DNA of 64,000 nucleotides from Microbacterium gorillae (GCF_000826185.2 NZ_LN648875.1:616356-680355); one strand, 5' to 3'. Numbered from the stretch's first letter, positions 37,444 to 46,557 are shown. Notes: generated from the letters alone by a model not told the origin. Numbers and translations are program-made.

Positions 37444-38259
37444 TCAGCGCCACCAGGTGTCATCCGGCGTGACCGGAAGGTGGCGCTTGTGCGCCGATCC
37501 GAGGTACTTCGATTCCAGGGTTCCGGCGGCCGCGGGGTCGATCGACTTCCCCTCGAGATAGTCGTCGATGTCCTCGTACGTCAGGCCCAGCTCGTCCTCG
37601 TCGGCCCGGCCCGGGGTCCCATCCAGGAGGTCCGCCGTGGGCTTCTTGTAGGTCAGGTGCTCGGGGGCGTTCAGCTCCACGAGCAGCTGGCGCCCCTGCC
37701 GCTTGTTGAGCCCGGCCAGGGGTGTGAGGTCGGCGGCACCGTCGCCGAACTTCGTGAAGAAGCCCGTGATCGCCTCGGCGGCGTGGTCGGTGCCGATCAC
37801 GAGCATGCCGTGCTGCCCGGCGATGGCGAACTGCGCGACCATGCGCATCCGCGCCTTGATGTTTCCGCGGACGAAGTCGCTGATCTCGTCGCCGGACTCC
37901 TCGATGCCCCGTTCAACCCCTTCGACGCCGGCGGCGATGTTCACCGTCAGGACCCGGTCCGCGCCGATGAAGGACAGCGCAGCCTGCGCGTCGTCCTCGT
38001 CGTGCTGAACGTTGTAGGGCAGACGAACGGCGATGAACTGGGCCGAGCCCCCGTCCGCGCGCACCCGCTCCACGGCCAGCTGCGCGAGGCGACCGGCGAG
38101 CGTGGAGTCCTGTCCGCCGGAGATGCCCAGGACGTACCCCTTCGCACCCGTGGCGCGCAGGTAGTCGATGAGGAACTCGACGCGGGCCTCGATCTCCTCG
38201 GTGGGATCGATGGACGACTTCGCGCCGAGGGCGGCGATGATCTCCTGCTGCAGGGTCAC
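37444..38259 (-). CDS. nadE: Ammonia-dependent NAD+ synthetase
   Basis: Amidates nicotinic-acid adenine dinucleotide with ATP and ammonia. 271 residues, the short form without a glutaminase domain. The PP-loop is [14 protein letters not shown]. Other family parts are [34 protein letters not shown], and [19 protein letters not shown]. The C-terminus ends [13 protein letters not shown], as in E. coli/Bacillus NadE. A GGAAGGAG site precedes GTG/ATG-type starts at 38259. Confidence 0.96.
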   Translation of the reverse strand: MTLQQEIIAALGAKSSIDPTEEIEARVEFLIDYLRATGAKGYVLGISGGQDSTLAGRLAQLAVERVRADGGSAQFIAVRLPYNVQHDEDDAQAALSFIGADRVLTVNIAAGVEGVERGIEESGDEISDFVRGNIKARMRMVAQFAIAGQHGMLVIGTDHAAEAITGFFTKFGDGAADLTPLAGLNKRQGRQLLVELNAPEHLTYKKPTADLLDGTPGRADEDELGLTYEDIDDYLEGKSIDPAAAGTLESKYLGSAHKRHLPVTPDDTWWR

Positions 38260-38304
38260 GGTGTCTCCTTCCGGCGCCGACGGCGCGCTACCAGTATGGG
38301 CCCC

Positions 38305-38817
38305 TCATGTGTCGCCGGTGTTTCGGCGCCGTGCCTCGGCGAGCAGCCGCACCACGGTGTCCGCCTTCGCGGCGGTGTACACGCCCCAATCCGACGTGCC
38401 GGATGCCGCCGCACGCTTCGTCGTGAGGTACGCGCTGCGGGCGGCGCCGTCGACGCGCAGCAGATCGCGGAATGCGATCCGATCGCGCCACTGCGACCCG
38501 TCCCGCACCACCACATGGAGCACGCAACGCCGAGCCGTTCGATCGGGGGCGCTCAGCCACGCGTGCCCGGTACGCTCGCCCTCGAGGTCGTAGCCGGCGC
38601 CCGCGAGCGTCCGTGCGGCGGCGGCGACCGCGGTTGCCGGGACACCGATGAGCACGTCGACGACATCCTTCGCCGGGAAGCCGCGGACCGCGGTGGAACC
38701 GATGTGCTGGATCTCGGCGTCCGGAAGCATGATGCGCACACGATCACACTCGGCCGTGAAGCGCGCGGACACCTCGTCCGGGTCCGGGACGGTGAGGGTG
38801 ATCGTGTCGGTCGTCAT
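38305..38817 (-). CDS. GrpB/UPF0157-family nucleotidyltransferase-like protein
   Basis: 170 residues. The family motif is IQHIGSTAVRGFPAKDVVDVLIGV, followed by HVVVRDGSQWRDRIAFRDLLR and YLTTKRAAA. GrpB proteins share a nucleotidyltransferase fold with unclear substrates; relatives sit near coenzyme and NTP metabolism. It starts 5 bp after the MazG-like gene and is likely co-transcribed. Confidence 0.88.
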   Translation of the reverse strand: MTTDTITLTVPDPDEVSARFTAECDRVRIMLPDAEIQHIGSTAVRGFPAKDVVDVLIGVPATAVAAAARTLAGAGYDLEGERTGHAWLSAPDRTARRCVLHVVVRDGSQWRDRIAFRDLLRVDGAARSAYLTTKRAAASGTSDWGVYTAAKADTVVRLLAEARRRNTGDT

Positions 38818-38822
38818 CGGCG

Positions 38823-39149
38823 TCAGGACCGCGGCTCAGCGAGCGCGGCGCGATGGCGTGCGAGTGTCGCGACGATCTCGGCGTCGAGGGCGTCCTCGAT
38901 CCCGTAGTGCCGGACGAGCGCGAACACGTTGTGCAGGACGTCCTCGACCTCGGCGGCCAACCTCGCCCGGTCCGGTGCGCCGTGCTTGGCCGTTTTCGCC
39001 CCGTGGCTCTCGAGATGAGCCACCTCGGCCGCCACCTCTCCGAGTTCCTCGGTCAGCCGCAGCATGATCCGCAGCGGGTCCTTCCCGTCGGGGAACAGGA
39101 CCCCATAACCGTCGGCGATCGCGATCAGGTCATCGGCGGTGCTGCGCAT
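38823..39149 (-). CDS. MazG-like nucleotide pyrophosphohydrolase
   Basis: 108 residues, all-alpha. The metal-binding motif is RLTEELGEVAAEVAHLE with a second acidic helix AEVEDVLHNVFALV, the EExxE...ExxD pattern of MazG/dUTPase-like enzymes. Probably house-cleans non-canonical NTPs. TAGCAT (39156-39161) stands 6 nt before the ATG. First gene of a pair with grpB. Confidence 0.82.
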   Translation of the reverse strand: MRSTADDLIAIADGYGVLFPDGKDPLRIMLRLTEELGEVAAEVAHLESHGAKTAKHGAPDRARLAAEVEDVLHNVFALVRHYGIEDALDAEIVATLARHRAALAEPRS

Positions 39150-39170
39150 CCACCGATGCTACGTCCGACA

Positions 39171-39941
39171 TCAGTGCACGGAGAAGCCGCCGTCGACGGC
39201 GATCGTCTGGCCGGTGACGTAGGACGATCCGGGTCCGGCGAGGAAGACCGCTGCCGCGCCGAAGTCCTCCGGCGTGCCGTTTCGGCCGACGTGGGTCCGA
39301 GCCGCGAGCGCGTCACTGACCCCCGGACGGGACCACAGCTTCTCGTTCAGCGGCGTCGGGACGAAGCCGGGCACGAGGGCGTTCGCGGTCACGCCGGCCG
39401 CGGCCCACGCCTCGGACTGCACCCGCGCGAGACCCTCGACGGCTGCCTTGGACACCCCGTACGCCCCACTGTCGGCGAAGGGGCGCTGCGCCTGCTGCGA
39501 ACTGAGATGGATCAGGCGACCGTATCCGCGCGCGGCCATCCGCGGGCCGTAGTGCCGGCCGAGGAGGAACGGCGCGTCGAGGTTCACCGCCATCGTCGCA
39601 TCCCAGACGTCATCCGTGATCTCCGCCATCGGCGGGCGGAGGTTGATGCCGGCCGAGGACACGACGATGTCGATCTCATCGGAGGCCGAGGCGATGACCG
39701 CGCGCACTCCGTCCCGCGTGGACACGTCCCCCGTGATCGTCCGACCGCGCCCGCCGCCCGCGATGATCTCCGCCATCGCCGCCTCGAGCACGTCCGGACG
39801 ACGCGCGACGATCACGACCTCCGCGCCCGCACCGGCGAGCGCTCGAGCGATTCCCCGGCCGATGCCGGATCCGCCGCCCGTGACCAGCGCGGTCCGTCCG
39901 GCCAACGAGAACAGGTCGGCGAGGGAAGGCAGGGCGCTCAT
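39171..39941 (-). CDS. Short-chain dehydrogenase/reductase
   Basis: 256 residues. The cofactor motif is TGGGSGIGRG, the structural motif is SSAGIN, and the active site YGVSK follows a serine-rich LSSQQAQRP. The C-terminal GPGSSYVTGQTIAVDGGFSVH fits FabG/gluconate-5-dehydrogenase-like enzymes. The ARRPD stretch after the first beta-alpha unit suggests NADP. Substrate unknown. TAGCGT (39948-39953) lies 6 nt before the ATG. Confidence 0.9.
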   Translation of the reverse strand: MSALPSLADLFSLAGRTALVTGGGSGIGRGIARALAGAGAEVVIVARRPDVLEAAMAEIIAGGGRGRTITGDVSTRDGVRAVIASASDEIDIVVSSAGINLRPPMAEITDDVWDATMAVNLDAPFLLGRHYGPRMAARGYGRLIHLSSQQAQRPFADSGAYGVSKAAVEGLARVQSEAWAAAGVTANALVPGFVPTPLNEKLWSRPGVSDALAARTHVGRNGTPEDFGAAAVFLAGPGSSYVTGQTIAVDGGFSVH

Positions 39942-40188
39942 CCCCGCACGCTACCGGACACCCACACCGGCGCCCGACACTGTGACAGAGCCCCGGCGTC
40001 CGTGCACCGCGCCCGCGCACAGCCGCGGGCAGGAAGTCCGACACGCCGAGTCTGCGCCTGTGGCGGCGGCGTGTCGTCGATGAGACCCGCCGCCGTGCTC
40101 GCGATCGAATCGACACCACATCCGGACCGCATCCGCTACCACGCGTGCCATCGGCGGCCTAGCATCGGCCGTGACGAAGGGAGATGGC

Positions 40189-40545
40189 ATGGACACCATT
40201 GAGGGCATCGATCCGACGGCGGCGCCGAGCGGGGACGGTTGCGCGGAGTGTCTGGCGAGCGAGGACGGGTGGTGGGTCGCGTTGCGCCGATGCGCGCAGT
40301 GCGGTCACATCGGGTGCTGCGACAGCTCACCGGGACAGCACGCCACCGCGCACTTCCACGAGACCGGCCATCCGCTGATGCGGAGTTTCGAGCCGGGACA
40401 GGACTGGTGGTGGGACTACCGGACGGAACAGACGCTCGCGTCGGGCCCGGACCTCGCCCCGCCCACCGCGCGTTCAGCGTCGCAGACGAGCCCCGGCCCG
40501 GCCGACCGTCTGCCCGACAACTGGCGCTCCCTCATCGTCCACTGA
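40189..40545 (+). CDS. UBP-type zinc-finger domain protein
   Basis: 118 residues. The ZnF-UBP pattern is clear: GCAECLASE, RRCAQCGHIGCCDSS, then HATAHFHETGHPLM, giving the Cys/His ligands. GHPLMRSFEPGQDWWWDY completes the domain; the C-terminal 40 residues are disordered. In eukaryotes this domain binds ubiquitin C-termini, but its bacterial role is unknown. ATG 40189 has a GAAGGGAG site. A GTG at 40171 placed 5 nt after TAGCAT is an alternative leaderless start that would add six residues. Confidence 0.87.
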   Translation: MDTIEGIDPTAAPSGDGCAECLASEDGWWVALRRCAQCGHIGCCDSSPGQHATAHFHETGHPLMRSFEPGQDWWWDYRTEQTLASGPDLAPPTARSASQTSPGPADRLPDNWRSLIVH

Positions 40546-40616
40546 CGCGAGACACCCAAGCACGTCCGAGACTCCCCGCATTGCGGGGTTTTTCGGACGT
40601 GCCTGGGTGTCTCGCG
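40546..40616. terminator. Bidirectional palindrome (dispersed family copy B)
   Basis: 34-nt arms (40546-40579, 40583-40616) match at 30 of 34 positions with a 3-nt loop; the right arm carries TTTTT. It separates convergent genes ending at 40545 and 40622. It shares 27 identical nt with the palindrome after prpB. Confidence 0.8.
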
Positions 40617-40621
40617 GTGAG

Positions 40622-41461
40622 TCAGTCCAGGAAGATGTCGGGGAAGAGGCGGGAATCGGGGGTGCCGGGGACGGCGGCGTAGGCGGAGAAGTCCGTCACG
40701 CCCTCCTCCTCCAGCACGTCCTCCACGATGTACGTGTTGCCCGTGGCGGACGAAGCGTCACGCGTGAGGACGGCGTGGGCGGCGTCGGCGTAGATCTCCG
40801 GCGTCCGCGAGGCGGCCATCACCTGGTCCCCGCCGAGCAGGTTCTGCACGGCGGCGGTGGCGATGGTCGTGCGCGGCCACAGCGTGTTGGCGGCGATCCC
40901 GTCCTTGCCGAACTCGGCGGCGAGCCCGAGCGTGACCATCGTCATGCCGTACTTCGCCAGCGTGTAGCCGGTGTGCGCGCCGAGCCACTTCGGCGTGAGG
41001 TTCAGCGGCGGGGACAGCGACAGGATGTGCGGGTTCTCGGACTCCTGCAGCAGCGGCACGGCGGTGCGCGAGAGCGAGAACGTTCCCCGGACGTTGACGT
41101 CCTGCATCAGGTCGTACTTCTTCATCGGCAGATCCAGTGACCGCGACAGGTCGATGACGCTGGCGTTGTTGATGACGATGTCGATGCCGCCGAACTCACC
41201 CTTGGTCTTCAGCACCGCCTCGGTGACGTCATCGTCGTTGCGGACGTCCCCCAGGATCGGCAGCGCATTGCCGCCGGCCGCGCGAATGGCGTCCGCGGCA
41301 GTGTGGATGGTGCCCTCGAGCTTCGGATGCGGGGTGTCCGTCTTGGCCAGCAGCGCGATGTTCGCGCCGTCCGCGGCCGCCCGCAGCGCGATCGCCAGTC
41401 CGATGCCGCGGCTGCCGCCGGAGAGCAGGATGGTCTTTCCGGCCAGCGTGCGTTCGGTCAT
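40622..41461 (-). CDS. SDR oxidoreductase resembling hydroxysteroid dehydrogenase-like protein 2
   Basis: 279 residues. Cofactor motif SGGSRGIGLA, NNAS at the structural position, and the active site YTLAKYGMTM. The stretch LLAKTDTPHPKLEGTIHTAADAIRAAGG and the C-terminal GDQVMAASRTPEIYADAA are typical of HSDL2-like SDRs, here without the sterol-carrier domain found in the animal protein. Probably acts on a fatty-acyl or related ketone. The start overlaps the crotonase stop by one base (TGATG). Last gene of the three-gene operon. Confidence 0.9.
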   Translation of the reverse strand: MTERTLAGKTILLSGGSRGIGLAIALRAAADGANIALLAKTDTPHPKLEGTIHTAADAIRAAGGNALPILGDVRNDDDVTEAVLKTKGEFGGIDIVINNASVIDLSRSLDLPMKKYDLMQDVNVRGTFSLSRTAVPLLQESENPHILSLSPPLNLTPKWLGAHTGYTLAKYGMTMVTLGLAAEFGKDGIAANTLWPRTTIATAAVQNLLGGDQVMAASRTPEIYADAAHAVLTRDASSATGNTYIVEDVLEEEGVTDFSAYAAVPGTPDSRLFPDIFLD

Positions 41462-42243
41462 CAGTTCTCCTTCTTCTGCGACGCCCGCGCCGCGAAGGCG
41501 GCGATCCGGGCCTCGGCGTCGGACGTGGTGATGGCCGCACCGATGGTGCGGGCCTCCTCGGCGAGCTGCTGCTCGAACGTGCGATCCCACCGGGAACGGA
41601 TCAGGCGCTTGGCCTCTCCGTAGGCGTGGGCGGCGCCAGCGGCGATCGCCCGCGCGACCTCCTCGGCACGCGTACGGACCGTCTCGGGTGCGACGACCTC
41701 GGCGACCAGTCCCCACTCCCGCGCCTCGTCGGCGGACAGGAGCCGCGACGAGAGGACCAGCTGCAACGCCCGGCGCTCCCCCACGGCCCGCGCCAGCGAT
41801 GCGGTCACGGACAGGTCCGGCGTGAGCCCCATGTCGGCGTACAGGCTGCCGAGGCGGGAGTCCGCACCGACGACCGCGTAGTCGCTGGCGAGCAGGATGC
41901 CCAGGCCACCACCCGCGGTGGTGCCGTGCGCGGCCGCGATCACCGGAACGGACGATTCCACGAGGTGGCGGATCCCGGAGTTGATGACCCCGGCGAGTTC
42001 CTCGATGCCGCCGGAGATGCCCAGCCCCTCGGCCATGGCACGGACGTCGCCGCCGGCGCAGAACGCGCGCCCCTCCCCCTGCAGCAGGATGACGCGGACG
42101 TCATCGCGAGAGGTGGCTTCGGCGGTGACGCGCTCCCACGCGTACGCGGTGTCCGCGTCGAACGCGTTCATGCGCTCCGGACGGTTCAACGTGATGCGGG
42201 CGAGGCCGTCCTCGACGGCGAGCAGGACCGGCGCGTCGCTCAC
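41461..42243 (-). CDS. Crotonase-family protein (PaaG-like enoyl-CoA isomerase/hydratase)
   Basis: 260 residues. The crotonase fold is shown by ITLNRPERMNAFD and RAFCAGGDVRAM. The two catalytic glutamates of true hydratases are missing: the first site reads TAGGGLGILLASD, and the second reads YADMGLTPDLS with Asp. This is the pattern of PaaG-type isomerases, so double-bond shifting is more likely than hydration. The GTG start overlaps the upstream SDR stop by 4 bp. Confidence 0.88.
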   Translation of the reverse strand: MSDAPVLLAVEDGLARITLNRPERMNAFDADTAYAWERVTAEATSRDDVRVILLQGEGRAFCAGGDVRAMAEGLGISGGIEELAGVINSGIRHLVESSVPVIAAAHGTTAGGGLGILLASDYAVVGADSRLGSLYADMGLTPDLSVTASLARAVGERRALQLVLSSRLLSADEAREWGLVAEVVAPETVRTRAEEVARAIAAGAAHAYGEAKRLIRSRWDRTFEQQLAEEARTIGAAITTSDAEARIAAFAARASQKKEN

Positions 42244-43001
42244 TTCGGCGCCATCCGGATCGCGCCGTCCAGGCGGATCGTCTCGCCGTTGAGGTAGCCG
42301 TTGTCGATGATGGACATCGCGAGCGCGGCGTACTCGTCCGGCTTGCCGAGGCGCTGCGGGTACGGGACCTGCTGGCCGAGCGAGGCCTGTGCGGCCTCCG
42401 GGAGGCCGGCGAGCATCGGGGTCTCCATGATCCCGGGCGCGATCGTGCACACCCGGATGCCGTAGCGCGCCAGTTCGCGCGCGATCGGCAGCGTCATCGC
42501 GTGCACGCCCCCCTTGGAGGCCGAATAGGCGGGCTGACCGATCTGGCCGTCGAACGCGGCGACGGAGGCGGTGTTGATGATCACGCCGCGGTCGCCGGAG
42601 TCGGTGGGGTCGTTCTTCGCGATCACCGCGGCCGCCTGAGAGATCACGTTGTACGTGCCGATGAGGTTGATCTGGATGATCTTCGCGAAGGCGTCCAACG
42701 GCGACGGGTTGCCCTCGCGGTCGAGGACCTTCGCGGGCGGGGCGATGCCGGCGCAGTTGATCACCACTCGCAGGGGCGCCCGCTCCTGGGCGCGAGCGAC
42801 CGCATCCGCGACTTGCGCGGCGTCCGTGACATCCGCGGCGACGAAGGTACCGCCGAGTTCGGCCGCGGCGCTCTCACCGGGGGACGAAGGCAGGTCGATG
42901 ATCGTGACGTGCGCGCCCGCGGCCGCGAGGCGTTTCGCCGTCGCGTTTCCGAGTCCGCTCGCGCCACCGGTGACGAGTGCACCGGCTCCCGTGAGGTCCA
43001 T
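42240..43001 (-). CDS. 3-hydroxyacyl-CoA dehydrogenase type 2-like SDR
   Basis: 253 residues. [10 protein letters not shown] cofactor motif with NAD-type [27 protein letters not shown], and [11 protein letters not shown]. The [33 protein letters not shown] run is characteristic of the HSD17B10 group, which oxidises 3-hydroxyacyl-CoAs including 2-methyl-3-hydroxybutyryl-CoA. With the next two genes it forms a small beta-oxidation-like operon. GAAGGAGAA precedes the ATG at 43001. Confidence 0.92.
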   Translation of the reverse strand: MDLTGAGALVTGGASGLGNATAKRLAAAGAHVTIIDLPSSPGESAAAELGGTFVAADVTDAAQVADAVARAQERAPLRVVINCAGIAPPAKVLDREGNPSPLDAFAKIIQINLIGTYNVISQAAAVIAKNDPTDSGDRGVIINTASVAAFDGQIGQPAYSASKGGVHAMTLPIARELARYGIRVCTIAPGIMETPMLAGLPEAAQASLGQQVPYPQRLGKPDEYAALAMSIIDNGYLNGETIRLDGAIRMAPK

Positions 43002-43131
43002 GAGTTCTCCTTCGAACAGCCGCGAGAAGCGGGACGGCGTCGCACCGATCGCGACACCGTGTCTCAGCCTACGCGGGGGATCCGCCTCGACGCACCTCCG
43101 GATTCCAAGGCCGAGCGCGTACTCTCTCTGC

Positions 43132-43512
43132 ATGCTGTTGCGACTGAAGCGCGTCTATGAGGCGCCGGCCCCGGATGATGGCGTGCGCGTGCTGGTGGAC
43201 CGCCTGTGGCCCCGCGGGGTCTCGAAGGAGCGAGCCGCTGTCGAGCTGTGGGCGAAGGACGTCGCGCCGTCGCCCGAGTTGCGCGAGCAGTGGCATGCGG
43301 CCGAGCGCGGGCACTGGGTCGACTTCGTCGGTCCGTATCGCGCCGAGCTGGCGGGACCGGCCGCCGACGCCGTGCACGACCTCGCGTGCCTGTTCAACGA
43401 ACGTCAGGACATGACGCTCGTCTACGCCGCGCGGGACCCCGCGCAGAACCACGCGACGGTTCTCGCGATGGTCATCGCCGACGTCTCCGAACGGCTCCGC
43501 GCGGCGGAGTGA
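43132..43512 (+). CDS. DUF488 (YeaO-like) protein
   Basis: 126 residues. The family motif RVLVDRLWPRGVSKERAAVELWAKDVAPS is followed by DFVGPYRAEL and TLVYAARDPAQNHA. Function unknown. Divergent from the SDR operon. TACTCT (43120-43125) lies 6 nt before the ATG. Its end is 23 bp from a convergent kinase gene. Confidence 0.9.
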   Translation: MLLRLKRVYEAPAPDDGVRVLVDRLWPRGVSKERAAVELWAKDVAPSPELREQWHAAERGHWVDFVGPYRAELAGPAADAVHDLACLFNERQDMTLVYAARDPAQNHATVLAMVIADVSERLRAAE

Positions 43513-43535
43513 CATGCGCCTCCGGCGGGGTCGAG

Positions 43536-44372
43536 TCAGGACTCGTCCTGGGCCCACTGCTGAGCGCCGGGCCGAAGGCACGCCGCCGTCGCCGCGTCCA
43601 CGGCCGACTGCAGCGCCTCCGCGTGCGACGCGCCGAGCACGAGCGCCGCGGCGAGACTGCCGGTGAACGCGTCTCCTGCCCCCGTGGTGTCCACGGCATG
43701 GATGCGAGGCGCGGTGGCCGTCACATCGCCCCAGCGCGCGCCGTCGGCCCCGAGAGTGCGCACCACGCGGTCATCGTCCTCGCCGAGCTGGGCGGCCTCC
43801 TCCTCGTTGACCACCACGATGTCCGCTGCGGCGACCAGGTCCAGGACATCCTCGCGCCAGGGGGACGGATTCAACAACGACGTGGCCCCGGACCGACGCG
43901 CCAGCTCGAGAGCGGCGCGAACCACCTCGAGGGGCACCTCCAGCTGCAGGGAGATGACATCGCCCGGACCGATCACGCCGTCCAGGTCGGCGACGGCGTC
44001 CGCGCCGAGGAACGCATTCGCACCCGGCACGACGATGATCGTGTTCTGTCCCTCGGCGTCGACGACGATGCTGGCCTGACCCGTCGGGCCGGGGGCCGTC
44101 CCGACCCGGTCGAGATCCGCGCCGCGGCGGCGCAGGTGCTCCCGGTACCGGGCGGCGCCGTCGTCGTCACCGACACGCGTCACGAAGACGGTGCGGGCAC
44201 CGGACTGAGCGGCGGCGGCGGCCTGGTTCGCCCCCTTGCCACCCGGGAAGGTCGCGATCCCCGTGGCGGTCAGCGTCTCCCCCACGCGTGGATGGCGCGC
44301 CACGCTCAGCACGGTGTCGATGTTGGTCGACCCGATGACGTAGACCGTTCCGTGCGGGGTCGCTTGTGTCAT
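43536..44372 (-). CDS. PfkB-family sugar kinase, ribokinase-like
   Basis: 278 residues. The two PfkB signatures are FPGGKGANQAAAAAQSG near the N-terminus and DTTGAGDAFTGSLAAAL with the catalytic Asp near the C-terminus; GSTNIDTVLSV opens the fold. The pattern fits ribokinase or a related nucleoside/sugar kinase. No transporter or isomerase is next door, so the substrate is open. The ATG at 44372 is chosen by domain start; it is divergent from the APH-like gene with a 44-bp gap. Confidence 0.9.
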   Translation of the reverse strand: MTQATPHGTVYVIGSTNIDTVLSVARHPRVGETLTATGIATFPGGKGANQAAAAAQSGARTVFVTRVGDDDGAARYREHLRRRGADLDRVGTAPGPTGQASIVVDAEGQNTIIVVPGANAFLGADAVADLDGVIGPGDVISLQLEVPLEVVRAALELARRSGATSLLNPSPWREDVLDLVAAADIVVVNEEEAAQLGEDDDRVVRTLGADGARWGDVTATAPRIHAVDTTGAGDAFTGSLAAALVLGASHAEALQSAVDAATAACLRPGAQQWAQDES

Positions 44373-44416
44373 GTCGCTCCGTTCGTCCTCTCGAGCGTAT
44401 CGGGCACGATGGAGGC

Positions 44417-45148
44417 ATGATCCCGACCGACGACATCCCGATCCCGGAACGCGTGCGCGTGCTCGCCGCGGGGGCCGCACTCGTTCCGGTGTGGCGCAAC
44501 GGGGTCGGCGGGCTCACCTTCCGCGCGGACGGACCGGAGGGCGTCCGCTACATCAAGTGGGGCCCGCGGCACCCCGAGACATCCCTGGCGCAGGAGGCGC
44601 AGCGGCTGACGTGGGCGGCACCGTTCACCACCGTTCCGCACGTCCTCCAGCGCGGTGAGGACGAGCGGCACGAGTGGATGGTGACGGCGGCGATCCCCGG
44701 TCGCAGCGCCGTGGACCCGCGCTGGATCACCGAGCCGGAGACGGCGGTCCGCGCGGTCGGGAAGGGCCTGCGGCAGCTGCACGACGCGCTGCCGGTGGAC
44801 GAGTGCCCGTTCGAGTGGACGGTCCCGGCCCGGATCACGAACGCGGCGGCGCGCGGCGTCGTGGTGCCGCCCGACCTGCACGAGGCTCCGCCGGTCGACC
44901 GCCTCGTCGTCTGCCACGGGGACGCCTGCGCACCGAACACGCTCCTGGCCGAGGACGGCACGCCGGTCGGACACGTGGATCTGGGGGCCCTCGGCGTCGC
45001 TGACCGATGGGCGGACATCGCCGTGGCCGCCCTGTCGACCGAGTGGAACTACGGCCCCGGCTTCGAGGATGCGCTCGTGCTCGCCTACGGTCTGACCCCG
45101 GACCGCGAGCGCCTGGCGTACTACCGCGATCTCTGGAACGCCACCTGA
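44417..45148 (+). CDS. Aminoglycoside-phosphotransferase-like kinase (APH family)
   Basis: 243 residues. The kinase core reads VCHGDACAPNTLL and GHVDLGALGVADRWADIAVA, the catalytic and metal-binding loops of APH(3')-type enzymes. The nucleotide-binding lysine is in VRYIKWG. Homologues of this chromosomal kind phosphorylate varied small molecules, and resistance cannot be read from sequence. GGAGGC precedes the ATG at 44417. Convergent with the next gene, leaving one base between stops. Confidence 0.87.
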   Translation: MIPTDDIPIPERVRVLAAGAALVPVWRNGVGGLTFRADGPEGVRYIKWGPRHPETSLAQEAQRLTWAAPFTTVPHVLQRGEDERHEWMVTAAIPGRSAVDPRWITEPETAVRAVGKGLRQLHDALPVDECPFEWTVPARITNAAARGVVVPPDLHEAPPVDRLVVCHGDACAPNTLLAEDGTPVGHVDLGALGVADRWADIAVAALSTEWNYGPGFEDALVLAYGLTPDRERLAYYRDLWNAT

Positions 45149-45149
45149 T

Positions 45150-45590
45150 TCAGGACGGCCGCAGGCTCGCGATCAGCATCATCGCCGCGCCGATGACGCC
45201 GAGGACGACTCCGATGATCGCGAGGGTGCGCACGGTGCGAGACAGCGCGCGCGGACGGGCCAGGATCGAGGCGGGGAAGACGAAGGTCAGGACAGCCGGC
45301 CAGATCCACCCCTCACCCGGCCGCAGGAGTCCGAGCAGGCTCGCTGCACCGAGGATCGACGCGATCACTCCGACCGCGAGGCCGATGCTCGCCGGAATCA
45401 CACCGCGGTTGACCCCGTCGACGGCCGCGGCGCCCGCTTCCTGCGATGCCGCACTCCGGTCCGCATACGTCTCGGGCGGCGCCACGGGATAGCTCGCCGC
45501 AGCGTAGGGGTCCGAGGGTGCGGGTGATTCCGCCGAAGCGCGGTGCGGGTCCTGCGGGTCCTGCGACCCGGCGGGATCGGGTTGCGTCAT
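45150..45590 (-). CDS. Small membrane protein, unrecognised
   Basis: 146 residues. A Pro/Ser/Asp-rich, disordered N-terminus (about 1-60) is followed by three hydrophobic segments with IPASIGLAVGVIASILGAASLLGLL, AVLTFVFPASIL and TLAIIGVVLGVIGAAMMLIA. The layout resembles DUF4190-like proteins. GGGGAGG lies before the ATG and TACCCT some 40 bp upstream. No function is proposed. Confidence 0.75.
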   Translation of the reverse strand: MTQPDPAGSQDPQDPHRASAESPAPSDPYAAASYPVAPPETYADRSAASQEAGAAAVDGVNRGVIPASIGLAVGVIASILGAASLLGLLRPGEGWIWPAVLTFVFPASILARPRALSRTVRTLAIIGVVLGVIGAAMMLIASLRPS

Positions 45591-45640
45591 GACGGGCCTC
45601 CCCTGGTGTCCATCGGACAGGGTACTCCTGCAACGGGCCG

Positions 45641-46524
45641 CTATTTCGGTTTCGGCACGTCAGCGAAGACGTCGGGATGGTCCGAGAGCAACGACCATCG
45701 CTCGACCGGCCAGGTGATCACGAAAGCGCGACCGACCACATCCGAGATGGGGACGAATCCGCCACCGGGGGTTCCCATGTGGGCGCGGGAGTCCGCGGAC
45801 TCGTTCCGGTTGTCGCCCATCACCCAGAGGTGACCGGCCGGAACCGTGACGTCGAAGGCCACCTCGGACGCGGGACCGGCCTCCCGCAGGTACGGCTCGT
45901 CGATCTCGACGCCGTTGATGGTGAGGTGTCCGGCCGAGCAGCACACGACATGGTCTCCGGGCAGCCCGATGACGCGCTTGATCAGGTACTCGTCGCTGTC
46001 GGACGCTCCGAGACCGACGAGATCCAGGAACCATTCCGCCGGGGTGGGTGGGGTGGCCGGGGCCACGCCGAGCCAGGACCCCGGATCGCGGAAGACGACG
46101 ATGTCGCCGCGTTCGAGGTCAACCGTCTTGGGCACCAGCTCGTTCACCAGAACCCGGTCGTTCACTTCGAGGGTGTCGGACATGGACGGCGAGGGAATGT
46201 AGGCCAGGACCCCGGATCGCGGAAGACGACGATGTCGCCGCGTTCGAGGTCAACCGTCTTGGGCACCAGCTCGTTCACCAGAACCCGGTCGTTCACTTCG
46301 AGGGTGTCGGACATGGACGGCGAGGGAATGTAGAACGATCGGATCAGAAACGTCTTCACGCCCCACGAGACGGCCAGAGCGATCACGATCACGACGAGGG
46401 CATCCCGAAGGAATCGCCAGAACGTGTAGGGACGTCGGGTCGGCGCCGTCGCGTCATCGCTCACGTCATCAGCCGCCACCGCCACCTCCATGCCCCGATC
46501 TGCATTGTCCACCGCTGCAGGCAC
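45641..46524 (-). pseudogene. lepB: Type I signal peptidase gene disrupted by a 131-bp tandem duplication
   Basis: The 5' frame (46524 to 46162) codes a cytoplasmic tail, a membrane helix (ALVVIVIALAVSWGVKTFLI), the catalytic Ser in PSPSMSDTL, and the start of the catalytic domain; it then shifts into PTFPRRPCPTPSK and stops. A second frame (46183 to 45641) restarts at MSDTLEVND and has the catalytic Lys (YLIKRVIGLPGD) and GDNRNESADSR. Removing one 131-bp copy joins both into a 250-residue enzyme. As read here, no single chain has anchor, Ser and Lys. GTG 46524 or ATG 46491 could start the first part. Confidence 0.9.
46072..46333. repeat. Perfect tandem direct repeat, 2 x 131 bp, inside lepB
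   Basis: 46072-46202 is identical to 46203-46333, base for base, with no spacer. 131 is not a multiple of three, so the second copy shifts the frame. Lack of any difference indicates a very recent event or an assembly error. Confidence 0.97.
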
Positions 46525-46557
46525 GGTGTCGAATCCCCGCCCCGGCGCGGTGCGAAT

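Noticed and set aside
44417..45148. Aminoglycoside resistance gene
   Set aside because: The catalytic loops are those of the APH fold, but no resistance-specific feature, cassette or mobile context is present; called only as a kinase-like protein.
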